Assembly (NCBI GenBank): GCA_029448655.1
Contig: JACCLO010000015.1
Location: 496,001-560,000, forward strand
Direction: 5' to 3'
Length of the DNA stretch: 64,000 nt
Source of the DNA: Wolfiporia cocos
Lineage: Eukaryota > Basidiomycota > Agaricomycetes > Polyporales > Phaeolaceae
Position numbers and translations under genes: made by a program. Of this stretch, positions 42,634 through 52,734 are shown piece after piece (the stretch's first letter is position 1; each line of letters starts with the position of its first letter). A model generated the notes under the pieces. It searched no databases, was not told where the DNA came from, and saw nothing but the letters and a program-made list of their open reading frames with translations.

Positions 42634-43653
42634 TAAGAACAAATCTCCCCCATACCCCCACCCTTGCGCTTGCGCTTGGGTCTGGGTTTCTATCCTACAG
42701 GGGCTATTACTTGTTGCTGCGCACATCCCTTTCTGCCTGACAAGGCGATTGGGGTGATAGTTGAGATCTGGGGGATACATCACCATTCTCGGCAGAGGAT
42801 TGGCAAACAGGGAAGCCACACCGCCTTTTTTAGGCAGGAGGCCTACCTAACCCGGACTCCAGGGTCAAGGAGACATGGTCCTCGCTGACAAGCTTGGACT
42901 ATGCGCGGTTAAGACCCGCCTGTGGAGAAAAGGGGACGGTCTGCCTGTGTGCGCCCAACCCCCTGTCATGGCAAGCGTTGTTCAGCGCCCCATCACTATC
43001 CACAGGGTCATCATTATGATGGCATGGGAATTTTCCAAAGCCGCCTCCCAGGCGTAAGGGACCTGCTTTGAACCCGTTATGGGAAAAGCAGTGAGGGGGG
43101 TGACGTAAAATCACCCTGCCATAGGTCACTCGCGGTAGCCAATAGCATAAGTCCTCCGGGCAGCTCGGCGTGCGAGCATGGGTCAAACGGATTTGGGGCC
43201 CCATTGGAAGAGAAGCGCGTGGCCCACTCCTTCGGGATGTGGAGCGCTGCTGTCTCGCGATCTTAGATCGACAGTGGTTTTTTAGCCCTGATGTGACACC
43301 CATGTGGCTACAGACGGCAACCTCATTGTTGAAGCATGGACAGGCTAAGGGATGTAAAATCCCAGCCACTTTCCGGCATCGTCCCTCCGGGGCGGTGTCG
43401 TGTATCCGAATCCCAATCATCTGACCCAGGAACCGGCCTGGCAGTCAGCAACTCTACCCCTGGAGTCGGCGCCTCTGACCGTTAGGGTCATGCGAATATC
43501 CGCGCCGTCTCGGCACAGGGTTTGCGCGCAACATAAGAGTAATTATGCCCCGTAGTACACCTTCTTTGCTCCTGAAAAGGAGTCCACTACCCTACCTTAC
43601 ATAATCCCTTTCATTCCTGTTCTTGGACGTATCACTGGGAAACTTCGTTTCTC
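42634..43653 (+). other. leader of D with self-primed primer-binding site
   Basis: AGAACAAATCT at 42636-42646 pairs with 42501-42511. About 1 kb follows without a convincing ORF, including the 20-nt block shared with element B (about 42852-42875). Confidence 0.65.
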
Positions 43654-44577
43654 ATGAAGGCTGCACTTTCTAGAATCATGCCCCGCGTTACCCGTCGCAC
43701 CCGTGGCTCCTCCACTGCCCCTTACGTCAAACCGGCGAAGCGGTCCCTTCTCAGCCGCATCGACACCGCCGACATTCCTCGGGCAGAGGACGTCACCTAC
43801 ACGCTTCCTGTAAAGGAAGATTACACTGGGAAACTCCATCTTTGGGAGATTCCCGTCCACATGCCAAAGCACATTGCTGAGGCTGGGAAACCCGCTCCTC
43901 GACCTCCCAAACCAGTTCCGCTCGCTAAGCGTATCTGGACAGAGGAAGAGAAGCTAGCGCAATCCATTACCGCCATGGAAAATCTCATCGAACTCCGCGA
44001 ACTCAACAAGCTCAAGCTCGCTCGCGATAAGCTGAATAAGCGAATCGCCGCCAAACAAGCCGCCAAGGAAGCCAAGCAGGCAGCTTCTTCACTGGCCCTC
44101 CGTCTCTCCAGCCCGGCGGCCGGACCTTCCGTTCCGGCCAACCACAAGATCCTCGACCCTTCCCTCGTCTTCGGGAAGAAGAAGCCTCTCCAAGCATGCG
44201 ATCAAGTTATTCCCATGCTAGAAGGCACTCTCACTCGTCTCACTCCTCTCGCCAACCACCCCCCTAATTACCCAGGCTTCCATATGGAAAACGACATGCG
44301 TTTCCATACTATGGTAGTAGAATTGGAGGATCTGGTGGATAACGTAAAGGATAGAGCGAGACGGGGGAGGATCACCAATAGAGACTGGAGAATTATGAAA
44401 AAGTATTGCAAACAGCTCGGCAATATTTCCTTTTTGGATTGGCGTACGGACTTGGCTCGTATCGTAGCAGAATGCGTAGCGCTACAAATTACTTTTGCCT
44501 TCGGTGTAACACCACCTGACAAGGTGGCAGGGCCCTCAACTACTTCGGTAGAAGAGGATATACTCGCGATTGTATAG
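43654..44577 (+). CDS. ORF1 of element D, conserved protein upstream of gag
   Basis: A 307-codon ORF, intact here, split by the TRIM in element A, and matched by a diverged 265-codon ORF1 in element B. The N-terminal 50 residues are basic. A Pro-rich stretch (about 90-105), a Lys/Ala-rich helical segment (about 125-165) and a C-terminal helical region (about 220-280) follow. The conserved core is an acidic D-L motif, DRARRGR and MKKYCKQ. No enzyme, zinc-finger, transmembrane or chromatin-reader motif is visible. Position and conservation suggest a real element protein, but its role is unknown. It ends 145 nt before gag. Confidence 0.85.
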   Translation: MKAALSRIMPRVTRRTRGSSTAPYVKPAKRSLLSRIDTADIPRAEDVTYTLPVKEDYTGKLHLWEIPVHMPKHIAEAGKPAPRPPKPVPLAKRIWTEEEKLAQSITAMENLIELRELNKLKLARDKLNKRIAAKQAAKEAKQAASSLALRLSSPAAGPSVPANHKILDPSLVFGKKKPLQACDQVIPMLEGTLTRLTPLANHPPNYPGFHMENDMRFHTMVVELEDLVDNVKDRARRGRITNRDWRIMKKYCKQLGNISFLDWRTDLARIVAECVALQITFAFGVTPPDKVAGPSTTSVEEDILAIV

Positions 44578-44722
44578 TAGAAATACTATCATCTTTTAAC
44601 TCTGAAATAGAGTGCGAGTGTGATCTATAACGAAAGTCGCAGCTTTCAAAACCAATCCCTTCTTAAGAATCTAAGACAAATGAGTAACCGGAAACTAACA
44701 TTCGTCACAAACAGATTCCCAA

Positions 44723-46726
44723 ATGTCTTCCACCTCCTCCGTCAGCACTCCCCTCGCTCCCCGCAAGATGCGCCTCCGCTCAGAAGGCCCGGTGACACCG
44801 GTAGCTGGTCCCTCGGGAACCCAGCAACTGGTGACGCTGGAGCACCTAAGCGAGGGAGAAGAAGAAGAAGAGGAAGAGGAAGGAGAAGAGGAAATGCCGG
44901 AGTTCGCTCCCCCGCAAAGGGAATCTCCGACCAACCCCATGGGTACACGCCCAGGCTCCCCCATTGCCGGATACCCACCGGCTCGTCGAACTCGCCCTAT
45001 CGGGCCCGCCACCACCCTGGAAATGGAATTTTCGGGTCCGACACGACAGACCAATGTCGCTGTCGAGAACAACCTTAAGGCGTACCTTCCTGAGGAGGAA
45101 CACCACAAGGTGGATGGGTCCATACATGGGCCAATCATCGATGCCGCCGTACAACGAAGTGCGGCCATAAGCCATGACACCACCGACACCCTAGGTCGAA
45201 TGGTGCACGCCCGCCTGGAGCGTATCCATGAACGAATCGATTCCCTGGCTGGGCAATCCAGGGCAATCGAACAGAAGGCCCAAGACGAGCTACACGAAGC
45301 GGTCAATTCGGTCCGGAACGAGGTATTGTCCACCATGGTGGACCTCGGCAAGGAACTCCGACAGGAGTACACCGCCAAGCTCTCCGAAATGGAGAAGCAG
45401 CTCCGAAAGGACTACCGGTCCCGGCTGGACGACCTCGAGGATGCGTTCGCAGAACGCATGGAGAAGGTTGACGAGGAACTTCGGAGAATTCGCAAGAATC
45501 CCTCCGTTCCCAACCCTCCCGGCATCCGCACGCCCCCGGAAGAACCCGCACCGGCCCCCGGCAATGCTCAAGCCCGTGCAGCCGAGGCCGCTGCCGCCGC
45601 ACAAGCTGCAGCCGCTGCCGCAGCAGCCGTCGCCCCGCAGATTCCAGGTCTGCCTCAAAACCTGAAAATCCCCCCTCCCCCCGAATTCTCCGGGTCATCT
45701 GGAAAGGTGACTGCTCAGGAATGGGTGGAGAAGATGGGCCTGTACTTCGGTACGCTCAGGGTCTACGATGACCATGACCGTATCACCACGGCCCTCTTCC
45801 GCGTCACAGGGGACGCATACAAATTTTTCTCGCCTCTCATCAAGAAGGCAGGAAATGGTGAACCTCTCGGCACCTGGGAGGACTTCACCAAATCCGTAAT
45901 GGTGCAATATGGGAAAATGACGGATAAGGAGATAGCCAAAAAGGAAATTCGCGGCTACTACGGCACAAAGGGCAAGGAACTGGCAGAATCAAACTATTTC
46001 AATTACTGCGAACGGTTCCGCACCCTCGGCCGACTCTCCGAAACCGCCAACGAGACTCTGGTGTGGGAATTCACCGAGACTCTCCCCGAAAAGGTTAAGG
46101 ACACCTTAAACGTCCTCGGCAAGACTCCGTTCTTCAAGGCCCCGACCGACATCGAACCTCTGATCGACTTCGCCCTGGAAATGTACCAAACGTCATATCC
46201 GGACAAGATCAAGGGCTCGATCTTCGAGAAGGCCAGCAAGAAGGACTCGGCACCTGCCGAAAAGAAGGAGACGTCCTCCGCTTCTGCAAAGAAGTCGGAG
46301 AAGAAAAAGGACAAGGGAAAGGCGCCCGCCAAAGCCCCCGCCGACACCACCAACGCCGTCTGTACTTACTGCAAGCAGACGGGACACTACTTCAACAAGT
46401 GTCCTAAGCTTGCGGCAGACAAGGCCGCGGGAACGTTCGTGCCTGCCGCTCAGCGGGCCGAACAACAAAGGGCGAAGGACGCAGCTGCCGCGTCTGGAAA
46501 GACCACGGCTGCTCCTTCGGGTAGTGGAAAGGGACAGGCTTCTGGCAAGAAGCCGTACTCGGCGCCCCCCGCGGATGGCAAGACGTATCGTGCCCGAACG
46601 ATCTGGGAAGAAGTGACGGCTGACTCAAGCTCAGCAGGACCCTCGGCCCCCGCCACCACCGTCGCCAATGTCGGGACCATCTCGGTTCCCCTCGCCCCAA
46701 CCACACGTCTCGAAGACGTTCTGTGA
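44723..46726 (+). CDS. gag: Gag protein of element D
   Basis: 667 codons, near identical to the element-A gag with a two-residue longer Glu run. Coiled coil about 130-270, Ala-rich linker, capsid-like domain about 320-500, Lys/Ala-rich linker, and a CX2CX4HX4C knuckle starting at residue 547 (46361). Forms the particle shell and binds RNA. The stop at 46724-46726 lies within the overlapping pol frame. Confidence 0.92.
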   Translation: MSSTSSVSTPLAPRKMRLRSEGPVTPVAGPSGTQQLVTLEHLSEGEEEEEEEEGEEEMPEFAPPQRESPTNPMGTRPGSPIAGYPPARRTRPIGPATTLEMEFSGPTRQTNVAVENNLKAYLPEEEHHKVDGSIHGPIIDAAVQRSAAISHDTTDTLGRMVHARLERIHERIDSLAGQSRAIEQKAQDELHEAVNSVRNEVLSTMVDLGKELRQEYTAKLSEMEKQLRKDYRSRLDDLEDAFAERMEKVDEELRRIRKNPSVPNPPGIRTPPEEPAPAPGNAQARAAEAAAAAQAAAAAAAAVAPQIPGLPQNLKIPPPPEFSGSSGKVTAQEWVEKMGLYFGTLRVYDDHDRITTALFRVTGDAYKFFSPLIKKAGNGEPLGTWEDFTKSVMVQYGKMTDKEIAKKEIRGYYGTKGKELAESNYFNYCERFRTLGRLSETANETLVWEFTETLPEKVKDTLNVLGKTPFFKAPTDIEPLIDFALEMYQTSYPDKIKGSIFEKASKKDSAPAEKKETSSASAKKSEKKKDKGKAPAKAPADTTNAVCTYCKQTGHYFNKCPKLAADKAAGTFVPAAQRAEQQRAKDAAAASGKTTAAPSGSGKGQASGKKPYSAPPADGKTYRARTIWEEVTADSSSAGPSAPATTVANVGTISVPLAPTTRLEDVL

Positions 46727-49700
46727 AGAACACACCAGCCCCGCAGCGGCTGGGAGTGTACAGCGCCCCGAAGAAGCGCACCTCTACGAAGAGGCTTCAC
46801 GGAGACCCCTTATCTTGTGGGAAGATAAGGCGGTCGTACGTCACCCGGTATCCCATCTCGGTATATTCGGTAACTCGGCAATGGACTTTGCCCGGAGGAC
46901 AAGGACACTAGCTACATGTGCCCCTCCTGTACAATACTTTTATCCTGACCCGCTCGCGCTGAAGTTTTTCACTTTGTATAATGTACATGGAAACGATTCT
47001 CGAGACGACAATAAATTGTTCTCTATCGAAGTGGAACTGTGGGTATATGGAAAGAAAGTCAACGCCATGGCATTAATCGACACCGGTGCATCAATAAGCG
47101 TCATTGATAAGAAACTCGTCCACGAGGAAAAGTTAGTCACTCAGAAACTACCTTCGCCTCTCGAGATTCGTAACGCCGACGGTACCTCTAATACCGCCGG
47201 TAATATCAATATGGCAGTAAAAGCTTATATGGTGCACGAGGAACACAAGTCCACCGAATTCTTGTACGTAATGGACGTACAGAATGCGGATGTGATCCTC
47301 GGATATGATTGGTTCCTGAAACACAACCCGGACTTCAACTGGCCGGAAGGAACCTTCACATATCGGTGTACGGAAAAATGCAAACATGGCAAACGGGTTT
47401 CGATTTCTGAGGAAGAGGACGAAATCGAACCCCGCAACATCTATCAGATCATCAATGACTTCCCAATAGATTTTCTCGGTTTAGAGGAGCCGGAGAATCC
47501 CTTTGTCGCTTGGGTGAACACCCTTGACGAAGGAACGGAACTCCTTATCGATGCCATTCAGTCGATAACGGAGAAATCGGATGATGAATTCCTGACAGAT
47601 GCGGATCTCCAGAAATGGAAATCCTTGGTTCCGGAGGAATACCAGGAGTTTGGTCCCACGGTATTTTCTCAACGCGCATCCGAAAGGATGCCCGAACGGA
47701 AACCATACGACCACGCCATCGACTTTCCCGATGACGCGGTACTACCGCCCCCAAGTAAGGCATACAAGATGTCTCCTCAGGAGGCGAACTCGCTAGATCA
47801 GTGGATTCAGGAAGAGTTACGGAAGGGCTACATCCGACACTCGAAATCCCCGATCGCGAGCCCGGTCTTCTTCGTCCCTAAAAAAGACGGCGGAGCCCGA
47901 ATGGTAGTCGATTACCGGAAAGTAAACGACTTAACCATTAAAAACAGGTACCCTCTCCCACGCATAGACGAGCTTATCGATAAGCTTAGCCAGGCTTCGA
48001 TATTTACGAAGCTCGACTTGCGTTGGGGTTACAACAACGTAAGAATCAAGGAGGGAGATGAATGGAAGACCGCATTCATTACGCCTAACGGCCTTTACGA
48101 AGCTGTAGTCATGTACTTCGGCTTTTGTAATGCACCCAGCACGTTCCAACACATGATGAACGATATTCTAGGTGACCTTATCAGAGAAGGAAAGGTCATT
48201 GTCTACCTAGACGACATCCTTGTGTTCGGAAACGACCTGTTGGAACACCGTCGTATTGTCAAGCAAGTATTACAAATCTTGCAAGACAACGACTTGTTCG
48301 CGAAGCCTGAAAAGTGCTTCTACGAACAAAGCAGTATTGAATACCTGGGAATGATCATTTCCAAAGGAAAAGTCGAAATGGACCCTAAGAAGGTAGCCGG
48401 TGTAATGGACTGGCCTACACCTGCCAAGGTGAAGGACGTCCAGGCCTTTGTTGGCTTTGCCAACTACTACCGTCGGTTCATTAAAGACTTCTCCAAAGTG
48501 GTTAAGCCGTTAACCGAACTGTCCAAGAAAAACACGCAGTGGAATTGGGGACCCGAACAAGCGGAAGCCTTCCAAACTCTCAAGGAAGCTTTCACATCGG
48601 CTCCAATACTCCGGATCCCAGATCAGGAGTCCCCGTTCCGCGTGGAAGCGGATTCTTCCGATTACGCAACTGGTGCGGTGCTATCACAATACTCTTCGGA
48701 GGATAAGCTCTGGCACCCGGTAGCCTTTTACTCGAAATCTCTATCAGCAGCCGAAAGGAACTATGAGATTTACGATAAGGAGTTGCTCGCAATCATCCGC
48801 GCTCTAGAGGAGTGGAGACATTACCTCGAAGGACACCCACACAAATTTGAAGTATGGTCGGATCATCTCAATCTGACATATTTCAAATCGGCACAACGGC
48901 TAACCCGGAGACAGGCACGTTGGAGTCTTTACCTGACAAGGTTCAACTTCACCATGTGCCACAAACCCGGTAAAACAATGCTTACGGCTGATCCTCTGTC
49001 ACGGAGGCCAGACCATGAAGAGGGGGTGGAACTCGACAATCGCGATCAAATTTTGCTGAAACCGGAATACTTTACGGTTAGGGCGCTAGAAGCGTCACAG
49101 CAGGAGATACAATCAGGCGACGAGGACCTTCTCCGACAAATCCGACAAGCCCTCATGGACGATCAAATTACCAAGGATTACCAGGAACTACTGAAAAGTG
49201 GTCCCAAGGAATTCGGTAAGGATCTCCAGGAATGGAACATGGAGGCCGGATTACTCCTCAGACGAGGAAAAGTGTACGTTCCAAAAGAGCCTAAAGAATT
49301 GCGCACGAAGATTCTGGAGTTACATCATGACCATGTGACTGCCGGACACTTCGGACGGTGGAAGACCTATGAACTTCTATCACGTAATTACTGGTGGCCT
49401 GGAATGACCACGATGGTAAAGCAATACGTGGAAGGTTGCGACACATGCCAGCGCATGAAGAACCGCAACCAGACCCCGTACGGACCCCTGCAACCGCTCC
49501 CAGTTCCGGAAGCACCATGGGACACAATCACCATCGACTTCATTGTCCACTTACCGCCTAGTGGCGAACGTAAACAATTCACTGCCATTATGGTAGTAGT
49601 GGACCGATTGACCAAGCGCGCACACTTCATTCCCACTTCGGACAATATCTCGGCAAAGGAATTAGCGAACCTCCTGTACCTTCGGATTTATCCGAACCAC

Positions 49701-51203
49701 GGGCTTCCGAAACAAATCATTTCGGACAGAGGACCGCAATTCTCTTCTGAGCTATTCAAGGGATGGTGCGAGCAATTGGGAATTCAGAGGTCGATGACAA
49801 CAGCCTATCACCCGCAAGCGGACGGCCAAACGGAGAGAATTAACCAAATTCTAGAACAATACCTACGATGCTACATCGACGTTATCCAAAAAGATAACTG
49901 GGTATTCTATCTCCCCACGGCAGAGTTCGCGTACAATAACGCGGCTAGTGAGACGACCAAGAATAGTCCATTCTTCGTCGAACTAGGAAGGCATCCCAAT
50001 GCAGGACCTACGGATTTGAAGCCGACGCAATATTCGGATTTAAATCAATTTGCTTACGCCAGATGGTCAGCACAAGAACAAGCTAAGGCAGCTATGAAAC
50101 TGGCTGCTGAACGCTGGTCTTGGTATTATGATCAACACAAGCGCTCGGTACCGTTTAAAGTCGGCGACAAAGTACTCGTTGACGCCCGTAGCTGGCAAGA
50201 CTCCGAAAGAAGTCTTAGTCCACGCTATTTGGGACCATTTAAGATAATTGAACAATTATCTCCGGTCACCTTTAGGGTACACATGGACGAGCAATACAGG
50301 GCTTACCACCCCGTATTTCACGCTTCCAAGTTGGTCATGTACAAGGACCCGGTGCATCAGAAAAAACCAGAGCCTCAACCAGAAATGGTCGACGGCGAGG
50401 AATTATGGGAAGTCGAGAAGATCTTAGATCATCGTCTCCGCGCAGGAAGAGTTGAATACAGAATCCGATGGAAGGGATTCGGTATCAATGACGACTCCTG
50501 GGTACGCGAAGCGGATCTCGACTCGGCATACGACATTTTGCAGGAATACAAGGCTTCACACCCTATTCCAATGCAGGATGTCCCCCTCAGGCGATCAGCT
50601 AGAAGGAAAGAAGCAGTTCATGTCTTCGACCCTGACAGCGACGACTGGGAAGCCGACGAATGCACGTGGCCAGACGACTGGCCGCAGTATCGCGAAGAAT
50701 TTGCGAAAGATCCTAAGCAGCGCATGGTTAGACACCCCGACGGGGGATGGATGTCAGCTGACATTAACCAAAACGCGGACTTGAAAATTGAAGTCGGTGA
50801 AGGCGGCCGAATGCCGGAAAAGGGAACCAAGGACTCGGTTGGGTTTGACCTGTACACTGCAACAGGCGACGTTCTGCCAGCTCACGGGCAGACAGAATAC
50901 AACACCAAACTGAAGATCCAGGTACCTTTCGGCACTTACGGACGTATCGCCCCCCGCTCTAGTCTTGCCCGAAAAGGCATAGACGTAATGGGTGGCGTTA
51001 TCGACCACGATTATCAAGGCGAAGTAATCATCATTCTCCGGAATCACTCCGATATATCTATCGATATTCGGGCCGGTGATAAGATTGCCCAGCTCATCTG
51101 CGAAGTTGCTAAGGACCCGCACATTACGCTACACGGAAAATCTTACTTTGAAAAGATTAAATCTGAGCGCGGTACTGGTGGATTCGGCTCCACAGGAAAG
51201 TAA
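46668..51203 (+). CDS. pol: Pol polyprotein of element D (PR-RT-RNaseH-IN-chromodomain-dUTPase)
   Basis: 1511 codons with every catalytic signature intact: protease DTGA (about 47079), RT YLDD (about 48203), RNase H (about 48640-48860), integrase HHCC (about 49320-49460) with D, D, E at about 49530, 49725 and 49835, chromodomain (about 50400-50560), and dUTPase with five motifs (about 50780-51195). The chromodomain after integrase is typical of chromoviruses that target modified chromatin. The dUTPase at the extreme C-terminus is unusual. The frame is +1 relative to gag with a 59-nt overlap; the true N-terminus is unknown because protease would release it. Confidence 0.93.
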   Translation: MSGPSRFPSPQPHVSKTFCEEHTSPAAAGSVQRPEEAHLYEEASRRPLILWEDKAVVRHPVSHLGIFGNSAMDFARRTRTLATCAPPVQYFYPDPLALKFFTLYNVHGNDSRDDNKLFSIEVELWVYGKKVNAMALIDTGASISVIDKKLVHEEKLVTQKLPSPLEIRNADGTSNTAGNINMAVKAYMVHEEHKSTEFLYVMDVQNADVILGYDWFLKHNPDFNWPEGTFTYRCTEKCKHGKRVSISEEEDEIEPRNIYQIINDFPIDFLGLEEPENPFVAWVNTLDEGTELLIDAIQSITEKSDDEFLTDADLQKWKSLVPEEYQEFGPTVFSQRASERMPERKPYDHAIDFPDDAVLPPPSKAYKMSPQEANSLDQWIQEELRKGYIRHSKSPIASPVFFVPKKDGGARMVVDYRKVNDLTIKNRYPLPRIDELIDKLSQASIFTKLDLRWGYNNVRIKEGDEWKTAFITPNGLYEAVVMYFGFCNAPSTFQHMMNDILGDLIREGKVIVYLDDILVFGNDLLEHRRIVKQVLQILQDNDLFAKPEKCFYEQSSIEYLGMIISKGKVEMDPKKVAGVMDWPTPAKVKDVQAFVGFANYYRRFIKDFSKVVKPLTELSKKNTQWNWGPEQAEAFQTLKEAFTSAPILRIPDQESPFRVEADSSDYATGAVLSQYSSEDKLWHPVAFYSKSLSAAERNYEIYDKELLAIIRALEEWRHYLEGHPHKFEVWSDHLNLTYFKSAQRLTRRQARWSLYLTRFNFTMCHKPGKTMLTADPLSRRPDHEEGVELDNRDQILLKPEYFTVRALEASQQEIQSGDEDLLRQIRQALMDDQITKDYQELLKSGPKEFGKDLQEWNMEAGLLLRRGKVYVPKEPKELRTKILELHHDHVTAGHFGRWKTYELLSRNYWWPGMTTMVKQYVEGCDTCQRMKNRNQTPYGPLQPLPVPEAPWDTITIDFIVHLPPSGERKQFTAIMVVVDRLTKRAHFIPTSDNISAKELANLLYLRIYPNHGLPKQIISDRGPQFSSELFKGWCEQLGIQRSMTTAYHPQADGQTERINQILEQYLRCYIDVIQKDNWVFYLPTAEFAYNNAASETTKNSPFFVELGRHPNAGPTDLKPTQYSDLNQFAYARWSAQEQAKAAMKLAAERWSWYYDQHKRSVPFKVGDKVLVDARSWQDSERSLSPRYLGPFKIIEQLSPVTFRVHMDEQYRAYHPVFHASKLVMYKDPVHQKKPEPQPEMVDGEELWEVEKILDHRLRAGRVEYRIRWKGFGINDDSWVREADLDSAYDILQEYKASHPIPMQDVPLRRSARRKEAVHVFDPDSDDWEADECTWPDDWPQYREEFAKDPKQRMVRHPDGGWMSADINQNADLKIEVGEGGRMPEKGTKDSVGFDLYTATGDVLPAHGQTEYNTKLKIQVPFGTYGRIAPRSSLARKGIDVMGGVIDHDYQGEVIIILRNHSDISIDIRAGDKIAQLICEVAKDPHITLHGKSYFEKIKSERGTGGFGSTGK

Positions 51204-51242
51204 TCGTTCCATTAGGGACAATGAAACCTGAAGAGGGGGTAA

Positions 51243-51942
51243 TGTCACAGATTTGGGACATGCCACTATTTTTCCCGTATTTTTACCTATTTATCTGGTA
51301 TTTCTACGACCTTGTAGACATTTACGCTGCTAAGCGCCCGTCTACACGTACACGCAACCAAAACAACACGTACACAACGCGGTATACGTCCACTTGTCAT
51401 AACAACACGTACATAACACGCTTGTACGCGTCAATGACTCAGCGGACTAACCTTCGGTGTCACGCGCTTTACTCATATCCCGGTACCGGGCTATGTCAGT
51501 ACGATTGGATAAGCGGCCCGCTCGTTATCACCTGCCAATGCCCTTATGATTACTCATATCCCGATGCCGGTATATAAGACTCACATGCATGGCTTACTAA
51601 CGTAGCTACAGCCACTTCCACAACATGGACCTACGGTCCAAACAAACGATCTTACTGGTGCGGCCATTACCGGCGCACATGGTCTATTGTAGTTTACGAC
51701 TTAACCATATTAGTTATGTCTGCGCACAGACCACCTTCATGTTTGGCTCCCTTACCGGTAACCAAACAAAGCATGTATATAAGTAGGGCTATCACTGCGG
51801 ATAAGCCTTAGATTTGTTCTCTGCATTCGCACAGTTAGATATCATCTCTGCTTGCGCCCACTAGTCTCCTCACCAACCTCCAGCAACTCCTTCAAGTCGC
51901 TTATTAGGTTATAGTGTGAGTCCCACAGTCTAGTCTGTGTCA
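51243..51942 (+). repeat. 3' LTR (LTR3) of D
   Basis: Preceded by the polypurine tract AGAGGGGGTAA (51232-51242) and followed by the TSD AGCCA. Near identical to LTR1. Confidence 0.92.
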
Positions 51943-51947
51943 AGCCA

Positions 51948-52152
51948 GAGAGGATTCTTGTGTGAGATTTGTGATCTAACAATCTCAGCTGCCTCAAGGA
52001 GGTGCACTCTAGTCTTTTCTGCTTCTCCCAGCAACTCCTGAATCTGACATATGCAAGACTAAGAACAGTGAGTTGCTTATTAGTTTCGGCATGCCACATA
52101 CCTGATCCTTGTCATCCTCACTCACATCAGCACAAACACTAGTGACATCCAC
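51948..52152 (-). pseudogene. internal exons of the Mutator-like transposase gene between D and M3
   Basis: On the minus strand an exon 52102-52152 ends in CAG/GTATGT. A 58-nt intron ends in TGTCAG at 52044, and the next exon 51948-52043 runs into element D. Removing M3 with one 7-bp TSD keeps the frame with the exon above 52870. Confidence 0.65.
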
Positions 52153-52280
52153 ATAGAGTTTCAGTCAAATATCTTAATCTGCCAAGTGCCCTTTGCTTAA
52201 GAAATCACAGTTGCGAGCTAGGTTTGCACACTAATCAATCTGGCACAGCTGAGCAGATTAATCTACCGTGAAAATAAAAT

Positions 52281-52364
52281 ATAACACCGGGATTCAAACC
52301 AAAGGCCCAAGCAGATGAAGATAACAGCGCATCATAGCACAATAGCCGACTGAGCTATGGCAGG
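52281..52364 (-). ncRNA. tRNA-derived module Z, left arm of M3
   Basis: Minus strand: TAGCTCAGTCGG (52346-52357) is a perfect A box, and GGTTTGAATCC (52290-52300) is a B box with one C-to-T change from the right-arm copy. A T-rich terminator-like stretch follows. Confidence 0.6.
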
Positions 52365-52653
52365 AACTGTGAACATTAAACAATTAAAATATATATAGGA
52401 TTCTCACAGAACTTCGTTTTCGCAATCTCTACATCTGCTTCAATACAAATGCAAATATCTTTGGGAAGCACTGGTCATAGTGTATTGACCTTTTACATGC
52501 CAACTTGCTCCAGATCATGCTATGTCACACAAGCAGCCACTATCATTAATTGTTTGTACTTGCAGTAGTAGCTAGTCTCCTTAAATCTGAGTGCGAAGAT
52601 TAAGTGTGAATACAACCTACATATATTTTATCCGTTTGAAACTGACCATTGCT

Positions 52654-52734
52654 GCCATAGCTCAGTCGGCTATTGTCCTATGATGTGCTGTTATCTTCAT
52701 CTGCTTGGGCCTTTGGTTCGAATCCCAGTGTTAT
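52654..52734 (+). ncRNA. tRNA-derived module Z, right arm of M3
   Basis: A box TAGCTCAGTCGG (52658-52669) and B box GGTTCGAATCC (52715-52725), then TTTTATTTT. The A-to-B spacing is normal for a tRNA gene, but no acceptor stem forms around it. Confidence 0.6.

Larger units (their letters stand above)
41158..51942 (+). mobile_element. Ty3/Gypsy chromovirus, family A copy D, with doubled 5' LTR (TSD AGCCA)
   Basis: Outer boundaries are LTR1 41158-41857 and LTR3 51243-51942, with AGCCA at 41153-41157 and 51943-51947. After LTR1 comes only a 77-bp leader stub (41858-41934), then a second 5' LTR (41935-42633), a full leader, ORF1, gag, pol and LTR3. ORF1, gag and pol are all open, making this the most complete element in the window. 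Inserted in a Mutator-like transposase exon. Confidence 0.93.

Noticed and set aside
52281..52734. functional tRNA genes in M3
   Set aside because: A and B boxes are good but no acceptor stem can be formed around them, and both copies sit in the arms of a repeat.
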